Below are positions 26,908-37,070 of a stretch of 64,000 nucleotides of DNA, piece after piece (position 1 is the stretch's first letter; every line of letters starts with the position of its first letter). The notes beneath the pieces were generated by a model. That model did no database searches, was not told where the DNA came from, and was given only the letters and a program-made list of their open reading frames with translations. A program made the translations under genes and the position numbers. Source of the DNA: an uncultured Candidatus Poseidoniales archaeon (GTDB lineage Archaea; Thermoplasmatota; Poseidoniia; Poseidoniales; Poseidoniaceae); contig CAJJAP010000010.1 in the NCBI GenBank assembly GCA_905182185.1, positions 62,001-126,000 on the forward strand, written 5' to 3'.

Positions 26908-27603
26908 ATGGTTCGTATCACAAGAGTCTATACCGGTGGAGGCGATGACGGTAGTTCGTCATTAGTTGATGGTTCACGTAGAAGTAAATCTGACCAGAGA
27001 TTTGAGGTCGTAGGTTGCTGCGATGAACTAAATGCGGTTCTCGGAATTGTAGCAATGGAGATTAATCGTATACCAGCGCATGAAGATGGCGGCGGTAGTA
27101 AAACAATCGAACGAGTTCAGTTAGTAATTTCTTCAGCACTGAAGCGGATTCAAAATGAATTGTTTGATCTCGGAGGAGAGTTGGCTTGTGACCCCAAAAA
27201 AATCCCACAATACATGGTCTTAATCGGTCAACAACAATCTGATGTCTTGGTTGAAGAAATGGACGCTTGGCTATTAGATTTGGAGCCTTTATCTAGTTTT
27301 ATTTTACCGACTGGAGAAGGCCCAGTTGCCGCTTTACATCTCGCTAGAACTGTGACAAGAAGATTGGAAAGAGAGATGGTTCGGCTGAATGATTCAGAGG
27401 GAGAAAACGCAGTTAGCAAAGTTTCACTCATCTACATCAATCGATTTTCCGATTGGCTATTTATTATGAGCCGTTGGATATCAAAAATGTTAGTCGATGA
27501 AGAAACATTATGGCAACCTTTGGGTAAGCGGGGAGCAGAATCTGGAGTTACGGACATGTTGCAAAAAATGAGACAAAACGATTCTCAATTAGATGACCTT
27601 TAA
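26908..27603 (+). CDS. Cob(I)alamin adenosyltransferase, PduO/MMAB type
   Basis: 231 residues. The N-terminal RVYTGGGDDGSSSLVDGSRRSKSD is the family's ATP-binding loop, and GCCDELNAVLG follows as in PduO (usual form VDELNAxIG). The C-terminal helices contain HLARTVTRRLEREMVRL and YINRFSDWLFIMSRW, both conserved in the trimeric family. It transfers the adenosyl group of ATP to cob(I)alamin, making adenosylcobalamin for B12-dependent mutases or class II ribonucleotide reductase. No other cobalamin gene is in the window. Confidence 0.92.
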   Translation: MVRITRVYTGGGDDGSSSLVDGSRRSKSDQRFEVVGCCDELNAVLGIVAMEINRIPAHEDGGGSKTIERVQLVISSALKRIQNELFDLGGELACDPKKIPQYMVLIGQQQSDVLVEEMDAWLLDLEPLSSFILPTGEGPVAALHLARTVTRRLEREMVRLNDSEGENAVSKVSLIYINRFSDWLFIMSRWISKMLVDEETLWQPLGKRGAESGVTDMLQKMRQNDSQLDDL

Positions 27604-27606
27604 CAT

Positions 27607-28017
27607 TTATTCCTTGCCCAGTGAGCGCATATGAACACGTGCATTTTGCAAAATTTTCCTTGTTTCTGCATGAGTCAATTGGTCCTCGGCTTGGTCCCAA
27701 TCGAGCCACATGTGCCCGCGATGCTCATGTGATAATGTAACGGTAATTCTTTCTGTTTCTGCTAGATACCAGTATACCTGTTTGGTATTCACTTTACCTC
27801 TGTGTCGATAGGTGTATTCGCTTCTTTCAACAAAATCCTCTACGAAATGGATCTCTTCAATACCAGTTTCTTCTAATAATTCTCTTCTGGTTGTTTCAAA
27901 ATGGTCAGCATCAGAATCTTCAACATGCCCCTTTGGAAAATCCCAATGACCTTGCGGATATTGAAGTAGTAATACCGTTCCTAGGTTTACGAGTACAACT
28001 CCGCATGAGGTCTCCAT
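27607..28017 (-). CDS. NUDIX hydrolase, diadenosine tetraphosphatase-like
   Basis: About 136 residues from ATG 28017, chosen because the family begins M-x-x-S-x-G-x-V; the frame is open further upstream. The NUDIX box GHVEDSDADHFETTRREL...EETGI is present but one residue longer in its loop than the usual GX5EX7REUXEEXGU. WDFPKGHVE and the C-terminal WLDWDQAEDQL resemble Ap4A hydrolases (NUDT2 type). It should hydrolyse nucleoside-diphosphate-linked compounds such as Ap4A. It diverges from the DHH gene with about 85 bases between starts, and its stop lies close to the adenosyltransferase stop. Confidence 0.85.
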   Translation of the reverse strand: METSCGVVLVNLGTVLLLQYPQGHWDFPKGHVEDSDADHFETTRRELLEETGIEEIHFVEDFVERSEYTYRHRGKVNTKQVYWYLAETERITVTLSHEHRGHMWLDWDQAEDQLTHAETRKILQNARVHMRSLGKE

Positions 28018-28102
28018 GTGCAGTGGTAGGGAGGCTTTATTGAAGTCACTTTTGGCTTTAGACAAGGAAAACATATTGTTGACCTTTGCTTACGCATGGT
28101 TG

Positions 28103-29095
28103 ATGGAGGTTAGCGCTGGGGTGTTGGAGTTGGCAGGTTTGCCGAATTTCAAACGTATTGTTGCAGATTCAGATTTAGATGGGTTATGCGCAGCAGCAGT
28201 ACTCAAGGCAGCCAACCCAAACGCGCAAGTTGTTTTTGCTCACGCAGCATTAATTCGCTCAGGGGCAATGGATTCGTACATAGATGAAAATACAGCGATC
28301 GTCGATTTACCTTTCCATGAAAACTGTGGATGGTATCTAGACCACCACCAAACAAATCGACCTTCTCCAAAACAAGAGAGGGAATTCATTGCCAGAGGCG
28401 GAGTTTGCCATTGGGAGGCAACACCAAGTGCAGCAAGATTGGCATATGATTTGCTTTCTCCGCTACTTGATTTGAATCATCTCAATGAAATAATGCCTAT
28501 CGTGGATGCTTTAGATTCGGGCGGGATTTCAAAGGAGGATTTTTTGGCTGACGGTAAAGTACTGCAATTATCACGCTCGCTCTCTTTACAACACCCAGAG
28601 CACCTTCAAAATGTACTTAATTTATTGTCAAGTGGATTATCACTGAAGGAGATATTACAAGATGAAAAAATCTCACAGCATGTTGACAGAGCCAAGTCTG
28701 ACAGGGTTTTAGCGCAGAAGGTTGTCGAACAGAACACTACGATTGTAGATAGATTGGCTATTTGCCGTATGGATGAAAAAGGAGTCCGTTCTAATGGATA
28801 TTTAGTGACGGCATGGGCAGGTGATAATGCGGATGCTTGTTGCATAATTCACGGCTACTCAGACGGTGCAATAGAGACTGCAGATAGGCCAGCACTATCG
28901 GCCAGTTTCTATGCGAACTCCTTTCTTGAAAACGGGCAAGACCGATATGATTTGTCGCGTTTAGCAACGTCACTTGACCCAACTGGCGGTGGGCATGCAA
29001 ATGCTTGCGGTTGCCGTGTTTCAGCAGCAGGAATAGAATCGGATTTACAACATTGGCTCGGTATCTGGGATAAGAGGGAATCTCTGTTAAGGTAA
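28103..29095 (+). CDS. DHH/DHHA1-family phosphoesterase
   Basis: About 330 residues from ATG 28103; the open frame extends to 28016 but would overlap the divergent NUDIX start. Motif I is IVADSDLDGLCAA (DxD), motif III WYLDHHQTN (DHH), and the C-terminal DHHA1 motif is DPTGGGHANACGCRV. All metal ligands look intact. The family includes RecJ-like nucleases, nanoRNases and cyclic-dinucleotide phosphodiesterases. The lack of added domains suggests a small-substrate nuclease or phosphodiesterase, but the substrate cannot be set from sequence alone. Confidence 0.85.
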   Translation: MEVSAGVLELAGLPNFKRIVADSDLDGLCAAAVLKAANPNAQVVFAHAALIRSGAMDSYIDENTAIVDLPFHENCGWYLDHHQTNRPSPKQEREFIARGGVCHWEATPSAARLAYDLLSPLLDLNHLNEIMPIVDALDSGGISKEDFLADGKVLQLSRSLSLQHPEHLQNVLNLLSSGLSLKEILQDEKISQHVDRAKSDRVLAQKVVEQNTTIVDRLAICRMDEKGVRSNGYLVTAWAGDNADACCIIHGYSDGAIETADRPALSASFYANSFLENGQDRYDLSRLATSLDPTGGGHANACGCRVSAAGIESDLQHWLGIWDKRESLLR

Positions 29096-29314
29096 TTCTT
29101 GAATTTAGAGAATCGCCCTAACTCTATGAGGTACTTCCAACCCAGTAGTAATTGAAGCAGTCTCAGCGAACAGTTTCCGTTGTTCTTTTCAGCATCCACG
29201 GGCAAGAATATTAATTGATTATTCATTTTACCATCGATGTGATTTTTCTTATCTGTGGGTCAGAGCAAATACGAAAAAATCTTTGATCTAAAAATCATGG
29301 AAAGCGAATGAGAT

Positions 29315-30121
29315 TCATTCAGATTCAGTGACTTCTTTGTTGTTTTTTCTAGGCATCAGGAATGATGGTGTCCACCAATTCCATTTACCCATTAATCGCA
29401 TAGTTGCTGGAACTACTAAGGCACGTATCAATGTCGCATCGATTAGGATTGCCAATGCAAGTCCAAGACCAATTTGTTTGAGGATAATAACCGAGGATAG
29501 CCCGAACGAGCCAAAAACAACAACCATGATCGCAGCAGCGCCAGTGATTAGTCCACCAGTCTTCTGAAGTCCATTGGCAACTGCAAGTGTATTGTCACCA
29601 GTTCTTTCCCATTCTTCATGGATTCTTGAAAGCATCAAGACTTCATAATCCATTGATAGTCCAAATACTATGCAGAACATTATTACTGGATTGCCAGCAT
29701 CAATTGGTTGGGCAGTAAAATTCAGTAATACATCACCATAGCCCCACTGGAAAACCCATACAAGCATTCCAAAAGATGCAGAAACAGAAAGAATATTCAT
29801 TATTATGGCTTTGATTGGTATGATAACACTACGAACTTGGATGAATATCAATATAGAGGTGGCAATAAAAATGAACGCTAATGCAGTTGGCAGATTTTCG
29901 GCAATTGAGTTGAGGGTATCAGCATTATACGCGGCAAACCCAGCAACAGCCAGATAGTCGTTTTGTCCTGATAACTGGTCGGTCAATATGTGCCTGTCAT
30001 CTCGAATATCTTCTACAACATTTCTTGATGCAACACTGGTCTGTTCACCCGCTAAATTTAGTACAATATAGGTCACATCACCGTTTGTAAAACTATCTCT
30101 AATCATAGTTACGAAGGGCAA
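29315..30121 (-). CDS. MMPL/RND-type exporter, C-terminal part (frameshifted)
   Basis: 268 residues, the continuation of the frame at 30099-31637; its apparent start at 30121 is an artefact. It has the end of the second extracellular loop, then six membrane helices with GNPVIMFCIVFGLSMDYEVLMLSRI, the conserved GlySMDYE/D motif of MMPL-type RND proteins. LKQIGLGLALAILIDATLIRALVVPA is the usual last-helix motif. See the partner entry. Confidence 0.8.
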   Translation of the reverse strand: MPFVTMIRDSFTNGDVTYIVLNLAGEQTSVASRNVVEDIRDDRHILTDQLSGQNDYLAVAGFAAYNADTLNSIAENLPTALAFIFIATSILIFIQVRSVIIPIKAIIMNILSVSASFGMLVWVFQWGYGDVLLNFTAQPIDAGNPVIMFCIVFGLSMDYEVLMLSRIHEEWERTGDNTLAVANGLQKTGGLITGAAAIMVVVFGSFGLSSVIILKQIGLGLALAILIDATLIRALVVPATMRLMGKWNWWTPSFLMPRKNNKEVTESE

Positions 30122-31637
30122 TTTCAGTTTCGTTCAAATATTCATCTGGGGCCTGCCAGAAAGAGACTACTTGCGACTCATTCATGGAACCATCAGGAAG
30201 CCCAATACCGTTTGCAGTGAGGACTCTATCATCACTTATCTGAGTTCTAATATACTGATATTGAGCTCGTAAATTATCTTCTTCGAAAACATCCGCCCCA
30301 TCCAATTCAATTACCAAAAATATTTGATTTGATGATTGCTCTGGCCAGGTATCATCTATCATTTCTTTACCAAGGCGAGACTCATCATCGGGTGGTAATG
30401 CAGACCATGATGATAGAGAGAATTCAGCATATAGGAATGGAGCGCCTGCACCAACCAAAAGTATGAGGACGGGTATCAGTACTTTCCAAGGATGAGCCAT
30501 CACCTTGTTTGCGATATTCGCCCACAACCCATCTTCTCTTGCCTCTAAATTGAAAGCGAATGGAACCTTTCCTTTATCGACGCGCTTGCCAAGAATTGAC
30601 ATCACAGCAGGGAGGACAATGGTCGAATATACCATTGCAATAGAAACTGCAACAGTGCCACCAATCCCCAAACTCGGAAGACTTGTGTTCTTGAAGAATA
30701 ACATTCCCATCAAACCAATTGCAACTGTTATTCCCGAGAAAAATACCGCTTTACCAGCGGTTGCCGTACTCATCGCAACCGCAGTTCTAACATCTCTGCC
30801 AATGGCCAATTCTTCTCTAAAGCGATTTACTAAAAATAGTGAATAATCGATTGAAACTCCAATTCCAATCAATGTAATGATATTGGTTGCGTATTGAGTT
30901 ACATCTGTAACATTACTCAACCAAATGGTCATACCCATTGCAGCAGCAACGGTCGCAATTCCGACTCCTATCGGCAAGAAGGCTGCAACAATTGAGCCGA
31001 ATACTAAGGCGAGAATGATTAATGTTAGAGGTCCGGAAACGATCTCCGCTTTGATTAAATCTTCTGAGATTCTACTGTCAAAGGTCCATTCAATAGCAAT
31101 GTCTCCAGTCTTCCAAGAAACAAACTCGCCATCAAAGTTAACCGATTGCTGATTTTCATCAAAAACAGCTTTACCATGAGTCTTATCACCTTCGATGGTA
31201 ATAATATTCATGGCGATAAAACCATTTTCAGTATATGCAACATAATCTAAATGTTCTACTTCATCAACTTGCCACGAGTATAAAATACTGACATCGTCTC
31301 TTTTTGAAAAATCCTCTAATGCCAACATAACTGATTGGCGCCATTCAGAATTATTATCCGTTAATGTTGGATGATAAACAAGTAGATTGAAACTATGCCC
31401 AGTACTCTTATTCTCTTGCTTGAAGGTGGTGGATAACAAATCCCCCGCTTTGAGTGATTCTACATCATCTTCTCCAAATGCTTCAGACCAATTAGCGCCC
31501 AAACCCATGAGACTAGTCATAAGTATGCAAGAAATTATTCCCAAAACAACAACCATTTTATTATGGTCGTGGATAAATAATCCTAGTTTGAAAAAGACTC
31601 GATCTTCGAGCATACTTGGGTCAGTAGCACTTTCCAC
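30099..31637 (-). CDS. MMPL/RND-type exporter, N-terminal part (frameshifted)
   Basis: 512 residues. First helix at about 28-50, then an extracellular domain, then helices with GIGVSIDYSLFLVNRFREE (the SxDY motif of MMPL proteins), a seventh helix, and the beginning of the second extracellular domain. It ends in an ALRNYD stretch out of register. Removing one base from the run at 30116-30118 joins it to the frame at 29315-30121 (ETEIA|FVTMIRDS), for a normal MMPL length of about 775 residues. Such proteins are proton-driven exporters of lipids or hydrophobic compounds. Substrate unknown. Confidence 0.82.
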   Translation of the reverse strand: MESATDPSMLEDRVFFKLGLFIHDHNKMVVVLGIISCILMTSLMGLGANWSEAFGEDDVESLKAGDLLSTTFKQENKSTGHSFNLLVYHPTLTDNNSEWRQSVMLALEDFSKRDDVSILYSWQVDEVEHLDYVAYTENGFIAMNIITIEGDKTHGKAVFDENQQSVNFDGEFVSWKTGDIAIEWTFDSRISEDLIKAEIVSGPLTLIILALVFGSIVAAFLPIGVGIATVAAAMGMTIWLSNVTDVTQYATNIITLIGIGVSIDYSLFLVNRFREELAIGRDVRTAVAMSTATAGKAVFFSGITVAIGLMGMLFFKNTSLPSLGIGGTVAVSIAMVYSTIVLPAVMSILGKRVDKGKVPFAFNLEAREDGLWANIANKVMAHPWKVLIPVLILLVGAGAPFLYAEFSLSSWSALPPDDESRLGKEMIDDTWPEQSSNQIFLVIELDGADVFEEDNLRAQYQYIRTQISDDRVLTANGIGLPDGSMNESQVVSFWQAPDEYLNETEIALRNYD

Positions 31638-31659
31638 ATTTGCCGTTCCGACTGATTAT

Positions 31660-32166
31660 CTATATCAACGGACTGTGTCGCTGGTTAAACAAATTTATCA
31701 AAGAACTGCAAAAATATAGAGGAACCCAAGAAAAGCATGAATGAATACTAATGCAACAACCAAATCTGCCATCCTTCCGTGTTTCATTTTCAAATTCTGA
31801 AAAAGAATCACCCTGTTCACGGGCGATTTTTGCTTTTTTACCCATCCTAGAAAGTTGCCAAAGAATTACAATTCCAATGGGGCCGGTAATTCCATGGATA
31901 CTAGTTGGCAAAATCTCTGCCATGAAATCGCCATGACTTCTCCAGCCAGCAACCGCTCTTCCAGCAACTGCTACCAATGCCACAATTATCGCCGCCCATA
32001 GCAGTTTTTGTCCTCTTTGCTCATGCATTCTAAGGTGCTCGGCCCGTTCTTCACCCTTCATCTCATGAGACTTTCTTTTCCAAGAGTATTGCCACCAAAT
32101 CCAAGCCACAAGACTAGATGCTAAAATGGGGTGCAGCAGCAATGCAATGACTCTAACAATATCCAA
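31660..32166 (-). CDS. DUF4079-like four-helix membrane protein (C-terminus frameshifted)
   Basis: 168 residues as read. Helices occur at about 3-25, 50-70 and 85-108, with conserved His residues (LLHPILAS, EHLRMHEQRGQKLL, TSIHGITGP) in the pattern of the DUF4079/cytochrome-b561-like family. After FSEFEN the frame turns to nonsense. In the next frame LKMKHGRMADLVVALVFIHA...FLYIFAVL gives a fourth helix with the expected paired histidines and a stop at 31698-31700. A single extra base at 31792-31794 explains it. The corrected gene would be 31698-32166. Heme binding by the histidines is possible but unproven. Confidence 0.6.
   Translation of the reverse strand: MDIVRVIALLLHPILASSLVAWIWWQYSWKRKSHEMKGEERAEHLRMHEQRGQKLLWAAIIVALVAVAGRAVAGWRSHGDFMAEILPTSIHGITGPIGIVILWQLSRMGKKAKIAREQGDSFSEFENETRKDGRFGCCISIHSCFSWVPLYFCSSLINLFNQRHSPLI
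31698..31795 (-). other. In-register C-terminal helix of the DUF4079-like protein (neighbouring frame)
   Basis: This minus-strand segment, one frame away from the annotated end of the gene, encodes a hydrophobic helix preceded by KMKHGRMADL and stops at 31698. Its fit to the family pattern argues that the annotated C-terminus is an artefact. Confidence 0.65.
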
Positions 32167-32270
32167 AACACCACCCCGTCATGTCGTGCTGTGGCGAACC
32201 TCATAGTTTGATTTTGTCATAACCATCTACCAATATCCGGCGGTGCATTGAAAGACAGGCGGCACCGCGA

Positions 32271-32286
32271 CCACCCCGTAGGGGTG
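32271..32286. other. GC-rich hairpin CACCCC-GTA-GGGGTG just before the PIN-protein gene
   Basis: A perfect 6-bp stem with a GTA loop at 32272-32286, ending six bases before ATG 32292. The 16-base string is identical to the one at 44225-44240, in front of another gene. It could form in the 5' end of the transcript and affect initiation. Confidence 0.65.
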
Positions 32287-32291
32287 TGAGT

Positions 32292-35200
32292 ATGCAGGAA
32301 AATCTCATGAACATTTGCCTCGATAAAGCATTCCAAGCCAATGTGCCGAAAAACAAACGGCAGATTATAATTTCAAGGATTGCTGAATGGAAAATGCTCG
32401 ATAAGCCATTCAGAACATTCGTCCATCTAGCGATAGATGAAGTGGAAGCCCCCGCTGTAGATGAGGACGAAAACACCCCGTCTCGTAAGAAGTCTGTAGG
32501 ACGCCGCCATCATCGCCGCGGAGGGCGTGGGACAGCATCATCAGATCCTTTGGATTGGATACCTTCTCCTCAAGAGGTGTTAATGCCAGATTCAGGAAGC
32601 GACCCATACCGTCTTGCAACTTTGATGGTACATAAAATTCTCAAAAGTGACGACTGGGATGATGATTGGAATTCAACAGAAACATCTCTTCGCGATTCAT
32701 GTTTAGCAGAAGGAGTACATCCAGCATGGGTCTCCATCGGCGAAAAAACTGGAGTTCTAGGAATCTTTGCTGGATTTCCAAAGGCTAAGGTAAAGAAGCA
32801 AGCCAGTGCCAAAATAGACACTTCACTCGGAAGAATTGATGTTGAAAATAGCAAGCAGTTGGCAACAGTTTTGAGCACATTAACCAGTTCTTCAAACGAT
32901 GCATCAATTCATGTTGCATACCAAAAGGTCGCTAGCCAGTTAAAAAATCAAAGAAACTTGAAGGTTGACCCTGAACTTTTGAATTTAACAGGACCTTCTT
33001 CGATAATCAGTGTCCTATTACATTTGGCAAGTCGTTCGGATGCGAGTGATTCATTGAAGGAATTGGCTAAGACAGATTCACAATTGGCAGCCGAATTATC
33101 AGATTATTCACAACTAAAGAATGGCGTGGTCACTGATTGGCAACAAAGCCGCAGTATTACTGGGGATGATTCATTATCCATGGCTCGGCGATTATTTGCT
33201 TGGCGCAACCCTCCTGTAGATGCAGGAGATTTATCAAGTGATGAATTGAATAAAGGCCTTGAAATCTTACTCCAAGGAGACTCAAAACAATCTCAAACCG
33301 AAAAGTTGCAATGGTGGAGATTATCTGCATTACATAGAGAAGGAAAAGGCCAAGATGCAGTTGAGGTCTTAATTTCATTACAATTAGAATCTAGTGCAGA
33401 CCTTACTACCCTACTGCCTCTAATTGCAGATTTACCAGGAGATTCAGCGAGTGAATGGTTGAATCAACAGATACCTCACTTAGATGAAATGGCACTTGTG
33501 CAAATTTCCTCTTCTCAATCGATTGATATTAATTCTAGAAACTTGGCTGTGAAGAGATTACAGGATGCTGGTGGTGAAGCATGGGAACAAGTAATTGCTG
33601 TAGCAATTCCACTATTCACTCAAACAATGGAATTGCGAAGATTGGCTAAAGTAATCACAAATAATGAGTTGTTGGCCATTGCTCATCCATATGAGACTCT
33701 TTTTGCTGCCCATATTCTTGCCGCAGGTAAAGAGAATGAACTGTGGGATAGCGTTAGAGAATCAAGGAAAATTGCATTGACTCATATCCATAATACCGAT
33801 GCGCCAGATATATTTTCTAGCACATCTGAAGCACTCTTGATGCTATTGGAAGGCTCCTCCATCGTCGATGAACGACTCACTTCACTATTGGACAAAGGTG
33901 GATTGAAAGCATTCGGTGAAATTCGCCAAGCCCTCAGAGATGGCGGCGATGGTATCGCCTCATCAAAAAGCCTCGATGATTTGAGTACCTGCGTGGAAGC
34001 AGCAGGTCTAAGTTCGATGGAACAAATCTTGTTCAATTCAGTAATTTCAACCTTGAGATTGAACCGCGTTGGTTTGATGTTACAAAATGGTGATCAAGAT
34101 ACCGAAGCCATAACTACTCTTGATTCAATTCTAGCGGAAGATAATATCTCCACAGGTTTGATTCACACTGTGCGCCATCTTGTTTTGGAGCATGATATTG
34201 GATTGCCATCACTTGTAGCATGGTACCAAATAAATAATCCATTATCTCCTTGGCACACTCTGACAAGGGCGGCAGTTTTAGCCTCTGAAGGAGATGAATT
34301 GAATTCTGCAAGAGATTATAGGAAGGCAGGAGATCATGAAGAGTTTGATTACGAACATTCTATCATGCTATATCGTAAGGCTTTGATTCACCTAGCATTC
34401 GCTTCACAATGGAAAGAAGCAATAGAACTCTTAGAGGCTCAACCGGCCCTAAAAACAGCATTGACACGCCGCTTCCAACTTTATCTGCAAGTATCCTTTA
34501 CAGCTACTCACCAAAAAACCGATGAAGCAACAAAAATCCTCAAAGAATTTGTGCGAAGAACAAAAATGGTTAATGAGGAAAACGCCGAAGGTGAAATGGA
34601 ATCACGTTCCCGCCAATACTTTGCAGATGACGAATTGGATTTGCTACGGTCATATCACCTTGAACATCCACGTCCTTTGCCGCGTGAACCATTCGCTGGA
34701 AGAGTTACAGCAGCATTTAATTCACTGCAAAAGACTCGCCGTAGACAAAGAAACTCCCCTGATACCTTATTCATTCAACTGATGCAAGGTAATCCGACAC
34801 CACAAGAGATCTACGCCTTGGCCAATACCACTGCTGAAGAGAAAGCAATCGATGGATTAATGTTCTTAGAAAGAGCACAAACATCGGGTAAATTCACTCC
34901 TACTGAACTGGGTCTATTGGCTGATACAGAACGTACCCTATTCACCCAACACAAGAACCAAATCACTTCTTCCAAGCGCCGATTTTTGCGACATTTAAAA
35001 CTGACTCCATTAGTTATTGTTGATACAAATATCCTGATTGATTCATTGGTTCAAAGATTAGCCCTCCGTCTTGAATTGAGTGCTGATGCTAGCCTAGATA
35101 TTACGGGAATAGGAAATTTCCATAATGTTCTTCTAAATCGGGCTAAGGATGATAGAGTCAAATTGTGGTTACCTAAGATAGTTCAGTCCGAATTGAGATC

Positions 35201-35693
35201 TTTAGCTAAAGGAATTGATAGACTAAGAAGTCGATTTGCAGATTCATTAGTTTCACCAGAAGTATTAGAATCAGTTCTAACAGAGAAAGTAGTTTCTGAA
35301 TTGGTTGAAAATGTATTATCAGATTTCAGCACATGGAAGCCTCTTGATTTACATGCTGAAGCAGAATCTGACAATCCTGAAAATACCGAAGCAGTAAACA
35401 AATTCCTCTTGGAATATAGTGACATATACGAGGAACTAACCGATATGAAGCGCACAAGAGGAAACCCGTTGCGAACGGTACTTGAGGATAGAGACATTTA
35501 TCCTGAAGCACCAGATATTGATATTATCAAAATTGCAACGCACTTAGCAGACCAACCATTACGTGGAATTGGTACAGTTTTAATCGCTACCCGCGATGGA
35601 GACTTTACTATGGTAGCAAGAGCATTCGAAGAACGATTTGGATTTGGAGTCGCTAAGAATAGCAGAACTCTAAATCTCTGGATTCGCACATGA
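32292..35693 (+). CDS. Large helical-repeat protein with C-terminal PIN domain
   Basis: 1,134 residues (ATG 32292; GTG 32286 also in frame). A basic patch at about 66-80 (RKKSVGRRHHRRGGRG) is followed by roughly 800 residues of helical, TPR-like repeats. The last 200 or so residues are a PIN-domain nuclease: VIVDTNILIDSL (first acidic residue), LPKIVQSELRSL, and TVLIATRDGDFTMVARAF (late acidic residues). The arrangement resembles a nuclease carried on a protein-interaction scaffold. PIN domains cut single-stranded RNA. No antitoxin gene is adjacent and the size argues against a toxin, so RNA processing or decay is more likely. It may also be unrelated to both; the target is unknown. Confidence 0.75.
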   Translation: MQENLMNICLDKAFQANVPKNKRQIIISRIAEWKMLDKPFRTFVHLAIDEVEAPAVDEDENTPSRKKSVGRRHHRRGGRGTASSDPLDWIPSPQEVLMPDSGSDPYRLATLMVHKILKSDDWDDDWNSTETSLRDSCLAEGVHPAWVSIGEKTGVLGIFAGFPKAKVKKQASAKIDTSLGRIDVENSKQLATVLSTLTSSSNDASIHVAYQKVASQLKNQRNLKVDPELLNLTGPSSIISVLLHLASRSDASDSLKELAKTDSQLAAELSDYSQLKNGVVTDWQQSRSITGDDSLSMARRLFAWRNPPVDAGDLSSDELNKGLEILLQGDSKQSQTEKLQWWRLSALHREGKGQDAVEVLISLQLESSADLTTLLPLIADLPGDSASEWLNQQIPHLDEMALVQISSSQSIDINSRNLAVKRLQDAGGEAWEQVIAVAIPLFTQTMELRRLAKVITNNELLAIAHPYETLFAAHILAAGKENELWDSVRESRKIALTHIHNTDAPDIFSSTSEALLMLLEGSSIVDERLTSLLDKGGLKAFGEIRQALRDGGDGIASSKSLDDLSTCVEAAGLSSMEQILFNSVISTLRLNRVGLMLQNGDQDTEAITTLDSILAEDNISTGLIHTVRHLVLEHDIGLPSLVAWYQINNPLSPWHTLTRAAVLASEGDELNSARDYRKAGDHEEFDYEHSIMLYRKALIHLAFASQWKEAIELLEAQPALKTALTRRFQLYLQVSFTATHQKTDEATKILKEFVRRTKMVNEENAEGEMESRSRQYFADDELDLLRSYHLEHPRPLPREPFAGRVTAAFNSLQKTRRRQRNSPDTLFIQLMQGNPTPQEIYALANTTAEEKAIDGLMFLERAQTSGKFTPTELGLLADTERTLFTQHKNQITSSKRRFLRHLKLTPLVIVDTNILIDSLVQRLALRLELSADASLDITGIGNFHNVLLNRAKDDRVKLWLPKIVQSELRSLAKGIDRLRSRFADSLVSPEVLESVLTEKVVSELVENVLSDFSTWKPLDLHAEAESDNPENTEAVNKFLLEYSDIYEELTDMKRTRGNPLRTVLEDRDIYPEAPDIDIIKIATHLADQPLRGIGTVLIATRDGDFTMVARAFEERFGFGVAKNSRTLNLWIRT

Positions 35694-35785
35694 ATCTTTT
35701 CCTTGGATGGAACAAAGTGTAAACTGCGCTTTAATAGGCTAAGTGAAATAGCCATTTCTTCAATTATACGATAATGATTCTATGA

Positions 35786-37021
35786 TTACATATGGGAGAT
35801 CATTGCATCTCCGAAATCGCTACATGACAATAGAGTAGCACCGTCCATCAAACGCTCGAAGTCGTATGTGACCGTAGCAGCAGATATCGCTCCTTCCATT
35901 CCCTTCACAATTAGGTCAGCAGCGTCATGCCATTCCATATGACGAAGCATCATTTCAGCAGATAGAATCAGTGAGCCAGGGTTGACTTTGTTCATTCCAG
36001 CGTACTTTGGAGCAGTTCCATGAGTTGCCTCAAATATTGCAATACCATTGTCGTAATTGATATTGGCACCAGGGGCAATTCCGATTCCACCAACTTGTGC
36101 AGCCAATGCATCAGAGATGTAATCTCCATTGAGATTCATAGTTGTTAAGACTCCATATTCGGAAGGCCTTAGAATGATTTGCTGAAGCATTGCGTCTGCA
36201 ATAACATCCTTGATTATGATTGCATTGCCAGTTTTTGGATTTGTAAGAGTACACCATGGTCCACCATCAAGTTCACTCGCACCAAATTCATCCTTTGCTA
36301 ATTGGTAGCCCCAGTCACGGAATCCACCCTCGGTGAATTTCATAATGTTGCCCTTGTGAACTAAAGTGACGCTTTCTTTGTCATTATCAACTGCATATTT
36401 GATTGCAGCTCTTACAATACGAGCAGTCCCTTCTTGGCTAATTGGTTTTATTCCAATTCCAGATGTATTAGGGAAGCGTATTTTGTCAACTCCCATTTCA
36501 TTTTGTAAGAAATCGATGACCTTTTTGACTTCAGGAGAACCTGCTTCCCATTCAATTCCTGCGTATACATCTTCTGAGTTTTCACGGAAAATAATCATAT
36601 CAACATTTTCTGGAGCCTTCACTGGAGATGGAGTTCCTTCATACCAGCGTACTGGCCTTACACAAGCATACAGATCCAGTTTTTGCCTAAGCGCAACATT
36701 GAGAGAACGAATTCCACCGCCAACTGGTGTAGTGAGTGGTCCTTTAATCGATACTAATCCGGTACGCATTGCATCAAGAGTTTCTTCAGGTAACCATTCT
36801 CCAGTTGCATTGAACGCCTTTTCACCAGCCAATACTTCTGACCAAACAATTTGCTTTTGACCAGAATAAGCCTTTTCAATTGAAGCGTTGACTACTTTTA
36901 TCATTACAGGAGTAATATCAACCCCAATGCCGTCACCTTCAATGTAATTGATAACAGGGTCATTCGGTACGTTAAGAAGTCCATTTTCCATAGTTATTGC
37001 AGTTCCAGACATAGCACTCAT
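35786..37021 (-). CDS. icd: Isocitrate dehydrogenase (NADP-dependent type)
   Basis: 411 residues. The family landmarks are clear: [31 protein letters not shown] (substrate-binding Ser and Arg residues), [27 protein letters not shown], the catalytic lysine in [14 protein letters not shown], the metal-binding aspartates in [11 protein letters not shown] and [16 protein letters not shown], and the coenzyme site [13 protein letters not shown]. It decarboxylates isocitrate to 2-oxoglutarate in the TCA cycle; NADP preference is the usual state for this bacterial/archaeal type. It diverges from the OsmC-like gene with only about 50 bases between starts. Confidence 0.95.
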   Translation of the reverse strand: MSAMSGTAITMENGLLNVPNDPVINYIEGDGIGVDITPVMIKVVNASIEKAYSGQKQIVWSEVLAGEKAFNATGEWLPEETLDAMRTGLVSIKGPLTTPVGGGIRSLNVALRQKLDLYACVRPVRWYEGTPSPVKAPENVDMIIFRENSEDVYAGIEWEAGSPEVKKVIDFLQNEMGVDKIRFPNTSGIGIKPISQEGTARIVRAAIKYAVDNDKESVTLVHKGNIMKFTEGGFRDWGYQLAKDEFGASELDGGPWCTLTNPKTGNAIIIKDVIADAMLQQIILRPSEYGVLTTMNLNGDYISDALAAQVGGIGIAPGANINYDNGIAIFEATHGTAPKYAGMNKVNPGSLILSAEMMLRHMEWHDAADLIVKGMEGAISAATVTYDFERLMDGATLLSCSDFGDAMISHM

Positions 37022-37070
37022 GCTGAGCCACCGGCATCCCCTTCAAGAATCAACCGCCCAATTGGTGATA

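Noticed and set aside
29096-29314. Hidden small gene between the DHH and MMPL genes
   Set aside because: No frame with a good start, ribosome-binding site or coding-like composition was found; I see only AT-rich spacer.
32292-35693. Toxin-antitoxin system based on the PIN domain
   Set aside because: The protein is over 1,100 residues and has no small antitoxin gene beside it.
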